From NCBI GenBank assembly GCA_002426575.1, contig DIRE01000089.1:56743-91078 (forward strand): 34,336 bases of DNA, written 5' to 3'. Shown in pieces: positions 24,901 through 32,926 of the stretch. A model generated the notes under the pieces. It was given only the letters and a program-made list of their open reading frames with translations. It made no database searches and was not told the DNA's origin. Both the position numbers and the translations under genes were made by a program. The DNA is from Clostridiaceae bacterium UBA5444 (GTDB taxonomy: Bacteria > Bacillota > Clostridia > Clostridiales > Oxobacteraceae). How positions within the stretch are numbered: position 1 is the first letter of the stretch; the number at the start of each line of letters is the position of its first letter.

Positions 24901-25117
24901 ACCTTGGTATTAAATCTTTGACAACCCTTGTAACAACATGGCCAATATGAGGTTTACCATTAGCTGTTGGGGGACCATCATACAGAGTGAAACACTCACA
25001 ATCTTTTGTCTGCTCCTCTGTTTTTTTGAAAATATCATTTTCTTTCCAAAATTTCAATGTTTCTTCTTCCATACCTACAAAGTTTAGGGATGAAGAAACT
25101 TTTTTGTACATAGACAA
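21995..25117 (-). CDS. ileS: Isoleucyl-tRNA synthetase, long (type 2-like) form
   Basis: 1040 residues; it charges tRNA-Ile (EC 6.1.1.5). Class I motifs are PHIGH (HIGH at 57-60) and KMSKH (about 591-595); the core is interrupted by an editing (CP1) domain with LVWTTTPWTLPSN. CxxC zinc-like pairs (CPRC, CPHC) are visible. The length and C-terminal extension resemble type 2 IleRS, a class known for natural mupirocin tolerance, rather than the 920-residue type 1. GGAGGAG ends 6 nt before a TTG at 25117 (MSMYKKVSS) and 12 nt before the ATG at 25111, so I prefer the TTG; the two differ by two residues. It is controlled by the T-box upstream. Confidence 0.93.
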   Translation of the reverse strand: MSMYKKVSSSLNFVGMEEETLKFWKENDIFKKTEEQTKDCECFTLYDGPPTANGKPHIGHVVTRVVKDLIPRYKTMKGYNVLRKAGWDTHGLPVELEVEKSLGISGKPKIEEYGVEKFVKRCKDSVFTYSSEWKEMSDRVGYWIDMDNPYVTYHNDYIESVWWALKTIWDKGILYKGHKVVPYCPRCGTALSSHEVAQGYKDVKDSSIYVKFKLKDEDNTFFLVWTTTPWTLPSNVALAVNKDEDYVKAEFEGQFLILAKARLSVLGEDVNVVETFKGEKLLGRDYYPLFDYAKPEKRAYYVTAGDFVTLTDGSGIVHIAPAFGEDDFNLGKKYDLPLVQLVDAQGKFKEEVTPWKGIFVKDADKSITKELAGRGLLFKEEKMEHSYPFCWRCDTPLLYYARDTWFIETTAIKDKLIANNETINWMPENIKKGRMGNFLENVIDWGISRERYWGTPLNIWTCECGHKECIGSIAELKEKGINVPDDIELHKPYIDRVKLKCPHCGKEMTRVPEVIDCWFDSGSMPFAQWHYPFENKEEFEKTFPAQFISEAVDQTRGWFYTLLVISTILFDKAPFENCIVLGHVQDKKGQKMSKHKGNVLSPWDVLNKEGADATRWYFYAGSAPWLPSRFYEDAVIEYQRKFMGTLWNVYAFYVLYADIDDFNPNKYSDVKSKNVMDRWIISKLNTLIKTVDNYLDNYKITEAARTLSDFVDELSNWYVRRNRVRYWQSEMTEDKITAYNTLYYVLNNFIKVSAPFVPFITEEIYQNIVRSADKNAPESIHLCKFPEADGSLIDTELEKDMELAYEIVQLGRAARNEANIKNRQPLSKMYVSFKDNSLPEYYIDIIKDELNIKEVIFKKDIKDYVEFGFKINFPVLGPKYGKLVPKIGEALKSIPPQEAAEKLKSDGSFTVNVSDKEIALTAEDVEITMKSIEGYSYQAYGSISIILDEHLTDELINEGYTREIISKLQNMRKDSGFEVSDRIDFYYYGNEILNTIITNNQEFIKSETLADIAKEENKEELSYTEWNINGQKLNMAVVRK

Positions 25118-25214
25118 ATATATCTCCTCCTGTCTTCTTGTTACTATTACTATTGCTAGTAATCCTATTAGCAATAATAATATTCCATACTATAAATTTT
25201 GGACATTATTTAAA

Positions 25215-25487
25215 ATATTAAAACCCTTCATCCATAATTAACAGGACGAAGGGTTAATTTCGCGTTACCACCTGACTTAGCATATTGCTCGCTCAAGTCG
25301 TATAAAAATATACTGACTCTTTTATAACGGAAAGTATCCGGCACCACTTACTGCTTTTTTCAGTGTGCTGCTTAAGGGTGATTTTCGATAAATCTATCAT
25401 GCCAGGCTTCCACCAACCCTAGCTCTCTTTGTTTCAAGTATGAACCTACTCTTCCCTATCATAGCATTGATTATTAACATTTATCTT
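25215..25487 (-). ncRNA. T-box leader of ileS
   Basis: A minus-strand leader of about 270 nt. Stem I hallmarks GATAGGGAAGAGTA and GAGAGCTAGGGTTGGTGGAAGCCTGGC are followed by a region with ATC and ATT triplets suited to an isoleucine specifier, and by the conserved T-box AGGTGGTAACGCG (25261-25273). A terminator stem follows: AACCCTTCGTCC (25244-25255) with GGATGAAGGGTT (25222-25233), then TTAATATTTT. Binding of uncharged tRNA-Ile should favour the antiterminator and allow ileS transcription. Confidence 0.92.
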
Positions 25488-25493
25488 TTTTCT

Positions 25494-25522
25494 ATTATAT
25501 GATTATAATCAGCGTTTGTCAA
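25494..25522 (-). promoter_or_regulatory. Consensus promoter of the ileS T-box transcript
   Basis: Minus strand: TTGACA (25517-25522), 17-nt spacer, TATAAT (25494-25499), a perfect SigA consensus. The -35 nearly abuts the ligA stop codon, so it overlaps the end of the ligA transcript. Confidence 0.8.
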
Positions 25523-25525
25523 CGG

Positions 25526-27520
25526 CTATTGCTGTTTTAACATATCCTCAAACTCATCCTCATCAATAACTTTAATTCCAAGGTCTTGCGCCTTTTTTAG
25601 CTTTGAACCTGCATCTTCTCCAGCCAAGACCATGCTTGTTTTTTTAGATACGGATCCAGTAACTTTTCCTCCAAGGCTTTCTATAATATTTGCTGCATCG
25701 TCTCTTTTGTATTTTGTAAGTGTACCTGTTAAAACAAATGTAAGATTCTCAAATATCTGAGGTCTTTCATCTGAATCTGATTTTGAAGCTGAATCCATGT
25801 TTACTCCTGCTTCTTTTAGCTTATGGATGAAATTTATATTTTTATCATTTTTAAAGAAGTCAAATATGGTGTCAGCCATTTTTTCTCCTACGTCCTCAAC
25901 CTGCAGCATCTCTTCTTTAGAAGCCTTTACAATACTATTCATAGACTCAAAATGCTTAGCTAAATTCTTTGCAGACTTTTGCCCAACAAATCTTATGCCT
26001 AATGCATTAATAAGCCTATATATATCATTACTTTTAGTATCTTCTATTGCATTTAATAAATTCTTTGCAGATTTGTCACCCATTCTATCTAGGTTTATTA
26101 AATTCTCATATTTTAAGTAGTATAAATCTGCTGCATCATGAATCAGCCCATTGTCTAGAAGAGATGCTATAATTTGTGGCCCTAGCCCATCTATATTCAT
26201 TGCATCTCTTGATACAAAATGCTGTATAGCTCTTCTCTGCTGAGCAGGGCATGCAACATTTGTACATCTTACTGCTACTTCTCCATCAATTCTTTCAACT
26301 GGTGCAGAACATTCAGGACAAAGCTTAGGCATTTCAAAAACCTTCTCTTCCCCTTTTCTATCTTCTAATACGGCCTCTACTATCTCGGGTATAACATCTC
26401 CCGCCTTCTGTATTATTACATTATCCCCAAGCCTTATATCTTTTAGCTTTATATAATCCTCATTGTGAAGAGTTGTTTTTGATACCGTAGACCCTGCTAT
26501 CCTTACAGGTTCAAGTATTGCCATTGGAGTTAAAACTCCCGTTCTTCCCACGTTTACTACAATATCTTTAAGCCTTGTTTTCTTTTTTTCTGCTGGGAAC
26601 TTATATGCAATAGCCCATCTCGGAGTTTTTGCAGTGCTGCCTAAAATCTCTCTATCAGAAAGTGAATCCACCTTTATTACTATTCCATCTATTCCAAAAG
26701 GAAGACCTCCTCTTTTTTCTCCAAGATAAGTAATTGCCTCCCAAGCCTCTTCTATGGTGTCGCACATTATCTTTTCAGGGCTTACCTTAAAGCCTAGGCT
26801 CTCTACATATTGAAGACTTTTTATATGGCTTTTTAAATCTTGTCCATTATATCTTTGCACATTAAATACAAATATATCAAGCGATCTTTGGGCAGTAATT
26901 TTTGGATCTAGCTGCCTTAGGGATCCTGCTGCAGCATTTCTAGGGTTTGCAAATGGGGTTAGGCCCTCTTCTTCCTGCTTTTCATTTAAAGCTTCAAATC
27001 CTTTTTTAGGTAAATAAACTTCTCCTCTTACCTCGAGTAAATTTTTATCATCTATGCTAAGGGGTATACTATTTATGGTTCTTAAGTTTAATGTAACATC
27101 CTCTCCTATTGTTCCATCGCCTCTTGTAGCTCCTCTTACAAACTTTCCATCTTCATACAAAAGTGCAACTGATAGTCCATCTATCTTAAGTTCAACTACA
27201 TACTTAGGAGATTTATTCAATATACTGCATACCCTATTATGCCAATCCTTAAGCTCTTCAAAATTAAATACATCTTGAAGGCTTTGAAGCGGAACCTCAT
27301 GAACCACCTGTTTAAACTCAGCAAGCGCCTCTCCGCCAACTCTTTGGGTAGGAGAATTTAGTGTTATAAGCTCAGGGTTTTCTTCTTCAAGCTTTGTAAG
27401 TTCTCTCATGAGCATATCATATTCATAATCGCTTATCTCAGGAGAATCAAGTACATAGTATTTGTGATTATGATAATTTATTTTTTTCTTTAGCTCTTCT
27501 ATCCTATTTGCAATATCCAT
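25526..27520 (-). CDS. ligA: NAD-dependent DNA ligase LigA
   Basis: 664 residues, full length. The Ia domain (HNHKYYVLDSPEISDYEYD) binds NMN; adenylation motif KIDG has the reactive Lys112; then an OB fold, a Cys4 zinc finger (CPEC...CTNVACP), helix-hairpin-helix repeats and a C-terminal BRCT domain (about 588-664, FVLTGTL). It seals nicks in replication and repair with NAD+. ATG 27520 is chosen because AGGAGG lies 8 nt upstream; a TTG at 27526 is only 2 nt from that site. The ribosome site overlaps the TAG stop of pcrA, so the two are co-transcribed and coupled. Confidence 0.96.
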   Translation of the reverse strand: MDIANRIEELKKKINYHNHKYYVLDSPEISDYEYDMLMRELTKLEEENPELITLNSPTQRVGGEALAEFKQVVHEVPLQSLQDVFNFEELKDWHNRVCSILNKSPKYVVELKIDGLSVALLYEDGKFVRGATRGDGTIGEDVTLNLRTINSIPLSIDDKNLLEVRGEVYLPKKGFEALNEKQEEEGLTPFANPRNAAAGSLRQLDPKITAQRSLDIFVFNVQRYNGQDLKSHIKSLQYVESLGFKVSPEKIMCDTIEEAWEAITYLGEKRGGLPFGIDGIVIKVDSLSDREILGSTAKTPRWAIAYKFPAEKKKTRLKDIVVNVGRTGVLTPMAILEPVRIAGSTVSKTTLHNEDYIKLKDIRLGDNVIIQKAGDVIPEIVEAVLEDRKGEEKVFEMPKLCPECSAPVERIDGEVAVRCTNVACPAQQRRAIQHFVSRDAMNIDGLGPQIIASLLDNGLIHDAADLYYLKYENLINLDRMGDKSAKNLLNAIEDTKSNDIYRLINALGIRFVGQKSAKNLAKHFESMNSIVKASKEEMLQVEDVGEKMADTIFDFFKNDKNINFIHKLKEAGVNMDSASKSDSDERPQIFENLTFVLTGTLTKYKRDDAANIIESLGGKVTGSVSKKTSMVLAGEDAGSKLKKAQDLGIKVIDEDEFEDMLKQQ

Positions 27521-27532
27521 AATCAAATCCTC

Positions 27533-29737
27533 CTAATCAATAAATTCAATGGGAGCATACTTTGCCATTAACCTTTTTATACCCATATTGTCGAAGGCTA
27601 CTACTATCTCTGTTTCGCTGCCCTTTTTATCAACTGAAACAATGGTTCCTTCTCCCCACTTGCTATGAATAACCTTTCTGCCTGTTTTAAATTCATGTAA
27701 AGCCTTAAGGTTTAATGACGCTATTACAGATACCTCCTTTTGGGTTAAAGAGGCAGGCTTTTTTATTATACTTTCAGTCCTATTATTGTTTTTGCTATTT
27801 TTAAAATTATTTTTCTCTTCCCCGCCCTCTATACAATCTAAAGGAATTTCCTCTAAAAAGTCTGATACTTCATAGAATTGAGTTCTTCCATATATCATCC
27901 TCTGATAAGCATAGGACATATATAGCTTTTGCCTAGCCCTTGTTATACCTACATAACAAAGTCTTCTCTCCTCCTCCATATCATTGTCATCTTCCATTGC
28001 CTGCATATGAGGGAAAATTCCCTGCTCCATGCCTGTCATAAATACTACTGGAAACTCTAGCCCCTTTGCACTATGAAGCGTCATAAGTATTACTGCATGT
28101 TCTTCTTCATCAACTTCATCAATATCTGAAACTAGTGATATTCCTTCAAGAAATGCCCCAAGAGACTTATCCTCACTACTTTTGTGAAATTCTTCTGCAA
28201 CAGATAAAAACTCTTGAAGGTTCTCTATTCTTGCTTGGTCTTGAACATCTTCAGATTTTGATAAAATGTTAATATAGTCTGTTTGATCTAATATATACTT
28301 TACAAGCTTTGGTACATCATTTTCACTGCTAATTCGAGCAGCCTCCTCTAATAATTCACCAAACTTTTGAAGTGAAGATAAAGCTCTCTTTTGCAAATCT
28401 ACATTTTGAGCATCAAGTACTGCTAACATTAAATTTATACCCTTTGAAGCTGCATATTGATCAAGTTTTTCAATGGTTGTTGCCCCAATATTTCTTTTAG
28501 GAACATTAATAACCCTCCGCAATGAAATCTCATCTAAAGGGTTCTGTACTAATCTAAGATAAGCTATAATATCCTTTATTTCCATTCTATCGTAGAATTT
28601 TGTTCCTCCAACAATCCTATAAGGTATCTTATACCTCATGAACATATCCTCTATAACCCTTGACTGTGCATTAGTTCTATATAAAACTGCATAGTCATTA
28701 TAAACCATGCCTTCGTCAATTCCCTTTAATATGGTTTGTGATACAAACTTAGCCTCTTCATGTTCATTTGAAGCTTGAAAGACGGTAATCTTCTCTCCAT
28801 CTGAACTTTCTGTCCAAAGTTTTTTAGGCTTTCTCCCCATATTGTTTTTTATAACTGAATTAGCAGCATTAAGTATATACTTTGTAGACCTGTAATTTTG
28901 TTCAAGCTTTATTATTTTAGTGTCTGGATATTCCTTCTCAAACTCTAGTATATTCCTTATGTCTGCCCCTCTCCAGCCATATATGCTCTGGTCATCATCT
29001 CCAACAACACAAAGATTCCTGTGCCCTTTTGCAAGGGCTGATATGAGCCTGTATTGGGCATAGTTAGTATCCTGATATTCATCAACATGTATATATTTAA
29101 ATTTCTTACTATAATAATCTAATGTGGAGCTATCTGCTTCAAATAGCTCTATGGTTTTCATTATTATATCATCAAAATCTAATGCATTACTTTCAAATAG
29201 CTTTTTCTGATAAAGAGAATATATCTTAGATACGGTTTCTTCTCTAAAATCATTGTCCTTATCTTTCATATATTTTTCAGGGCTTATAAGCTCATTTTTT
29301 GCCTTGCTTATAGAATTTAAGACAAACCTTGTTGGGTATTGTTTGTCATCAATATTAAGCTCTTTCATACAACTTTTTACAAGAACCTGCTGATCAGATG
29401 TATCATATATAACAAAATTCTTTTTATATCCTATTTTGTCTATATTATATCTTAAAATACGTACACACATAGAGTGAAATGTACTAATCCACATATCTCT
29501 TGCAACACTGCCTACAAGAGCCTCAACTCTCTCTTTCATTTCCCTTGATGCCTTGTTTGTAAATGTTATTGCAAGTATATTTCCTGGATATACATGTTTT
29601 TCATCTATAAGATATGCAATTCTATATGTAAGAACCCTGGTTTTACCAGACCCTGCACCCGCAAATATAAGCAAAGGCCCTTCCGTACAGAGTACTGCCT
29701 CCCTCTGCTCTTTATTTAATGAATTCGTATCTACCAT
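27533..29737 (-). CDS. pcrA: ATP-dependent DNA helicase PcrA/UvrD
   Basis: 734 residues, a superfamily 1A 3'-5' helicase for repair, rolling-circle replication and clearing of RecA and RNA polymerase. Motifs: Q motif LNKEQREAV, Walker A FAGAGSGKT (25-33), motif II VDEYQDTN, motif III GDDDQSIYGWRGAD, motif IV EQNYRST, motif V TLHSAKGLEF, motif VI CYVGITRARQKL. The C-terminal PcrA-type Tudor-like end (VIHSKWGEGTIVSVD) binds RNA polymerase in Bacillus. TAGGAGGG lies before ATG 29737. Operon with ligA, as in many Firmicutes. Confidence 0.96.
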   Translation of the reverse strand: MVDTNSLNKEQREAVLCTEGPLLIFAGAGSGKTRVLTYRIAYLIDEKHVYPGNILAITFTNKASREMKERVEALVGSVARDMWISTFHSMCVRILRYNIDKIGYKKNFVIYDTSDQQVLVKSCMKELNIDDKQYPTRFVLNSISKAKNELISPEKYMKDKDNDFREETVSKIYSLYQKKLFESNALDFDDIIMKTIELFEADSSTLDYYSKKFKYIHVDEYQDTNYAQYRLISALAKGHRNLCVVGDDDQSIYGWRGADIRNILEFEKEYPDTKIIKLEQNYRSTKYILNAANSVIKNNMGRKPKKLWTESSDGEKITVFQASNEHEEAKFVSQTILKGIDEGMVYNDYAVLYRTNAQSRVIEDMFMRYKIPYRIVGGTKFYDRMEIKDIIAYLRLVQNPLDEISLRRVINVPKRNIGATTIEKLDQYAASKGINLMLAVLDAQNVDLQKRALSSLQKFGELLEEAARISSENDVPKLVKYILDQTDYINILSKSEDVQDQARIENLQEFLSVAEEFHKSSEDKSLGAFLEGISLVSDIDEVDEEEHAVILMTLHSAKGLEFPVVFMTGMEQGIFPHMQAMEDDNDMEEERRLCYVGITRARQKLYMSYAYQRMIYGRTQFYEVSDFLEEIPLDCIEGGEEKNNFKNSKNNNRTESIIKKPASLTQKEVSVIASLNLKALHEFKTGRKVIHSKWGEGTIVSVDKKGSETEIVVAFDNMGIKRLMAKYAPIEFID

Positions 29738-29927
29738 TATTACCCTCCTAGATTTCCGTTATAAAATATATTATATACTATTTGTCCATGTTAAGGTATT
29801 GTTTCGTAAAGACCACATGCTTACCTCTTACTGGTATTATACCCTTTAATAGGCTTTAATATAATTGATATTGCTTAAATAAGGCTATAATCAGCAGAAG
29901 AGTTAAAAAAAGTAATACCAATAGGCA

Positions 29928-30227
29928 TTACTTTAAATTTAATCTCTCTAAAATTAAGTTATATCCATCTGAACCATAGTTTAAGCTTTTATTTACCCTG
30001 CTTATTGTTGCAGTACTAGCACCAGTTGCCTCTGCTATCTCTATATAGGTTTTTCTTTCATTTAGCATTTTTGCAACCTCTAACCTTTGCGCCATTGCTT
30101 GTAACTCATTTATTGTACATATATCCTCAAAAAATCTATAACACTCTTCCGAATTTTTTAGTGAAAGTATTGCCTCAAACAGCTTATCCATTTCTTCTGA
30201 TTCTAATTTTGAATGGTAATTAGACAA
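29928..30227 (-). CDS. YerC/YecD family TrpR-like regulator
   Basis: 99 residues. A TrpR-superfamily helix-turn-helix (NELQAMAQRLEVAKMLNERKTYIEIAEATGASTATISRVNKSLNYGSDGY), matching the small YerC group of Firmicutes, often found next to pcrA-ligA. Its effector is unknown to me. The start is TTG 30227 (MSNYHSKLES): GGGGGTGG ends 5 nt upstream, while an earlier TTG would place the ribosome site inside the gene, and YerC proteins begin with MSNY-like sequences. Promoter at 30266-30295. Confidence 0.85.
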   Translation of the reverse strand: MSNYHSKLESEEMDKLFEAILSLKNSEECYRFFEDICTINELQAMAQRLEVAKMLNERKTYIEIAEATGASTATISRVNKSLNYGSDGYNLILERLNLK

Positions 30228-30265
30228 ATAAACCACCCCCAATATTTACTTTATTGCTTTAATTT

Positions 30266-30295
30266 ATTGTACCACAGTAACATTATTAACCACAA
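30266..30295 (-). promoter_or_regulatory. Probable promoter of the yerC-like gene
   Basis: Minus strand: TTGTGG (30290-30295), 18-nt spacer, TACAAT (30266-30271). Confidence 0.4.
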
Positions 30296-30325
30296 TGGCA
30301 CCATGGTATTTTAAATAAGCAAAAC

Positions 30326-30370
30326 AAATAATAGCTGCAGCAAATATAAATTATTTATATATTCTGCAGC
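30326..30370 (-). terminator. Probable terminator of the propeller lipoprotein gene
   Basis: GCTGCAG (30364-30370 on the minus strand) pairs with CTGCAGC (30334-30340), and the AT-rich interior extends the stem partly; TATTATTTGTTTTG follows. It lies about 30 nt after the stop at 30401. Confidence 0.5.
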
Positions 30371-30400
30371 CATTGCTTTTATTTAATGCTTGATGCTTTT

Positions 30401-31465
30401 TTATTTTAATTTATCTGTGTAATGCAGGAATTTAATCCCCGTGTTTTCCTCACCAGGCTTAAATTGTATCCTAAGTACAATATCTGATGTTTTATCTTCA
30501 ATATTGTACTCTATTATTTTTCTATACTGATTGTCAAAGGAAGCATAATATAGTTTTTTGCTGTCCTTAGACCATGTAGAAATATAGCCGCCATTGGAAA
30601 TAAAAATTGAAGCCTTGTTCATATCAATAATATTAATGGATCTATTCCCATTCTTCCCCACTGTTATAAATGAAATCATGCTATTATCAGGTGAAACTTT
30701 TACAGAATCCTTAGCAATACTTTGATCCTTAGTCATCTCAATGGGGTTTGTTCCATCTATATTTGACATATAAATATTGTATCTGCCTTTTGAATTTTGA
30801 TCACTTAAATATAGCAGTTTCATGCCATCAGGTGAAATAGCAGGAGATAGATTATCCCCGTTATTATTAGTTAACTTAGTAATTTTTTTTGATTGTATAT
30901 TAAAAGAATATATATCGTGCTTACCATTGATTCCTGCGGAGAATAATATAGCATTGCCCTCTTTTGTAAATAATGGGCTTTCACAGTCATAAACATCATC
31001 CGTTATCCTTGTATATGTTTTATCCTTACCTGCTTCAATATAATATATATTATAAAACTTGTCTTCTGACTGTTTTGAAGGAAATGCTATCCACTTTTTA
31101 TCAGTAGACCATGATAAATATTGATTTTTCAGGCTCAAATCCTTAGTTATCCTTTTTTTATCTTTACCATCAGCATTCATCATGTCTATTTCTTCTTTTC
31201 CTGACTCTTTTATTACAAATGCTATTTTTCCCTCATTTCCTGCTGCACCTAATACATTCTTTTCATATATCTTCTCCGCTTTTTTGTCTGATATATCAAC
31301 GTTATATAATGAATTCTTATCCGGGGTATCCGCATTTATATATACTAGATATCCCTTCTTGTTCTCCTCATCCTTCTCACCTTCTGATGACTTTTTAGGG
31401 CTACATGAGCAAAATAATAAAGCAGCTACCAATATTGAAATGAGTATATGCCTCTTTTTAGCCAT
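30401..31465 (-). CDS. TolB/PD40-type beta-propeller lipoprotein
   Basis: 354 residues. The signal ILISILVAALLFCSC (lipidated Cys21) is followed by a charged linker and then repeated TolB/PD40 blades: NQYLSWSTDKKWIAFPS, SPLFTKEGNAILFSA, SPAISPDGMKLLYLSD, VKVSPDNSMISFIT, STWSKDSKKLYYAS. Such propellers usually mediate binding and are not enzymes. It should sit outside the membrane; its partner is unknown. AGGATGGTG precedes the ATG. It is not part of a Tol-Pal system, which Gram-positives lack. Confidence 0.82.
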   Translation of the reverse strand: MAKKRHILISILVAALLFCSCSPKKSSEGEKDEENKKGYLVYINADTPDKNSLYNVDISDKKAEKIYEKNVLGAAGNEGKIAFVIKESGKEEIDMMNADGKDKKRITKDLSLKNQYLSWSTDKKWIAFPSKQSEDKFYNIYYIEAGKDKTYTRITDDVYDCESPLFTKEGNAILFSAGINGKHDIYSFNIQSKKITKLTNNNGDNLSPAISPDGMKLLYLSDQNSKGRYNIYMSNIDGTNPIEMTKDQSIAKDSVKVSPDNSMISFITVGKNGNRSINIIDMNKASIFISNGGYISTWSKDSKKLYYASFDNQYRKIIEYNIEDKTSDIVLRIQFKPGEENTGIKFLHYTDKLK

Positions 31466-31766
31466 ATTAACACCATCCTGTTTATAATATAACCTGCAAA
31501 TTTATATATCTATTTTCTCCTATTAAAATCTTTTTAATACTCAAATGGTGCTAAGTATATTCCATCTGTATTTGGTATATTTATATGTTTACAATTTAGT
31601 TCCATATATTTAAAATTATGTTATAATAATGACGGGAGTGTAGTAAAATATAACGAGCACTCCAGTGATGTAAAACTAGGAATAATGGCCACAAGTGGCT
31701 AGTACTACTATGACATGAACATTTATTATATGACAAGCTAATATTATAAAATGAGGGTGACATACT
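31466..31766. other. Intergenic region with two small hairpins
   Basis: Between the divergent propeller lipoprotein and lipoprotein pseudogene. A TATAAT at 31622-31627 could be the + strand -10, without a good -35. Two hairpins follow: GGAGTG (31635-31640) with CACTCC (31658-31663), and GCCAC-AA-GTGGC (31688-31699). Neither matches a riboswitch I know, and no gene is seen. Confidence 0.4.
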
Positions 31767-32801
31767 GTGTTAAAAAAAAATAAAGTAACTTTCATTGTGA
31801 TGTTTTTGCTTCTTATTGTTAATTTATCTAGTTGTGGGAACAATGATACTTCAAGTAAAACCACCAATTACATTCCTATAATATTCTATACAGCTGATTC
31901 TACTAAAGAAGTTAAGGATACAACTACAGCTATAAAAATTAATTTTAATATTACAACAAAAAAACTAGAAAAAGAACCTGCAGAAATATTCAGCTTTGAA
32001 AATAGTTCTCAACAAAATTACCAATAGAATTGTGAAAATGAATTACTATTTTCTGACGAATCGAAAGTAGTGCCAATATCTGATAATTTTGTTGTAAGAA
32101 AGGATATCCCAAGCCAACAACTAACAAAAATATATGAAATCGATAATACCACTTATAAGGTATATGGAAATAATCAGGGAATTGTTTTACAGGAAAGTTC
32201 TACTAATAAAAATGAAAACTTCAATATCAATTTAATAAAAGAAAATAAAGAATACAATAATTTTACTCCAATGACATTATCCAAAACAGGTGAAGACATT
32301 ATAATATTAGTGCATTATTATCATCCAGTTGAAGATGGTGGTATGGCATCAGGTTTGTACATGGTTGAGGTCGGTAAAAGCGTCAAAACTGATAAAATAG
32401 ACCTTAGGGGTCAATGTTGCATAAATTATGAAATAGAGCCCGTTATAATAGATGATAACATTTATGTTAATACTTATGGCAATATTGGTTCTATATCAAT
32501 CTCTAAAAAGTCCTTTAATACTGTTCCTTATTTTGATACCTTAAAAAACGAAGCACAATCGAATCCTAATCTTGCACAAGGTGTTCCCGATTCATTTAAG
32601 TATCAACCTGTAATAGGAAAGCTAGGAAATATATTATTATTAAGCTACGGTGGGGAATCTACTAATTATATATGGGGTATACACGCTGATAAGGTTATTT
32701 TTAAAATAATAACCTCAAATAGTGATATTTTTGATGATACTGAAAGTAAGATTGGAAGCACAAATAGGGGTATAGAAAAGGTGTTATTACCTAATTGGTA
32801 A
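31767..32801 (+). pseudogene. Lipoprotein gene interrupted by in-frame TAG
   Basis: A single frame runs from GTG 31767 (GAGGGTG 7 nt upstream) to 32801 and would encode 343 residues plus one internal stop. The start is a lipoprotein signal (VTFIVMFLLLIVNLSSC, Cys23). TAG at 32025-32027 interrupts after 86 residues (SQQNYQ), and the same frame continues (NCENELLFSDESKVVPISD...) for 257 more. The second part has repeated beta-strand units (KIYEIDNTTYKVYGNN, EPVIIDDNIYVNTYGN) like a propeller. Restart at GTG 32070 would give a protein without a signal. One base change, for example from CAG or AAG, would explain the stop. Confidence 0.75.
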
Positions 32802-32926
32802 AGTACGTGATATATTGTTGAGTAATCTTGTTCATTTTGAGCCACTAAAAAATTTTGATTCCTATTTTTTAAAACTAATACAAGCCCTAAATTTTTTTGT
32901 CCTAAGTTTACATCTTTAAATTTCAT
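32802..32926 (-). pseudogene. 5' remnant of a third gene in the Xre-ImmA operon
   Basis: ATG 32926 directly follows the immA stop (TAAATG), with GAGG 8 nt upstream inside immA. The first about 42 codons (MKFKDVNLGQKNLGLVLVL...) look protein-like, but the frame then runs antisense into the end of the lipoprotein pseudogene and stops at 32666. I infer a truncated gene whose 3' part was lost at a junction near 32801. The KFKDVNLGQK start recalls OB-fold domains of YhaM-type nucleases (KIKDIxxGDK), which is only a resemblance. Confidence 0.4.

Noticed and set aside
30401..31465. TolB of a Tol-Pal system
   Set aside because: Only the propeller repeats match. The protein is a Gram-positive lipoprotein with no tolA, tolQ, tolR or pal neighbours.
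32025..32027. Pyrrolysine at the in-frame TAG
   Set aside because: The protein is a lipoprotein with no relation to methylamine methyltransferases, and no pyl genes are in the window. A nonsense mutation is simpler.
32666..32926. Complete 86-residue gene after immA
   Set aside because: More than half of it is the antisense of the lipoprotein gene and composition changes there, so only the first part is treated as a gene remnant.
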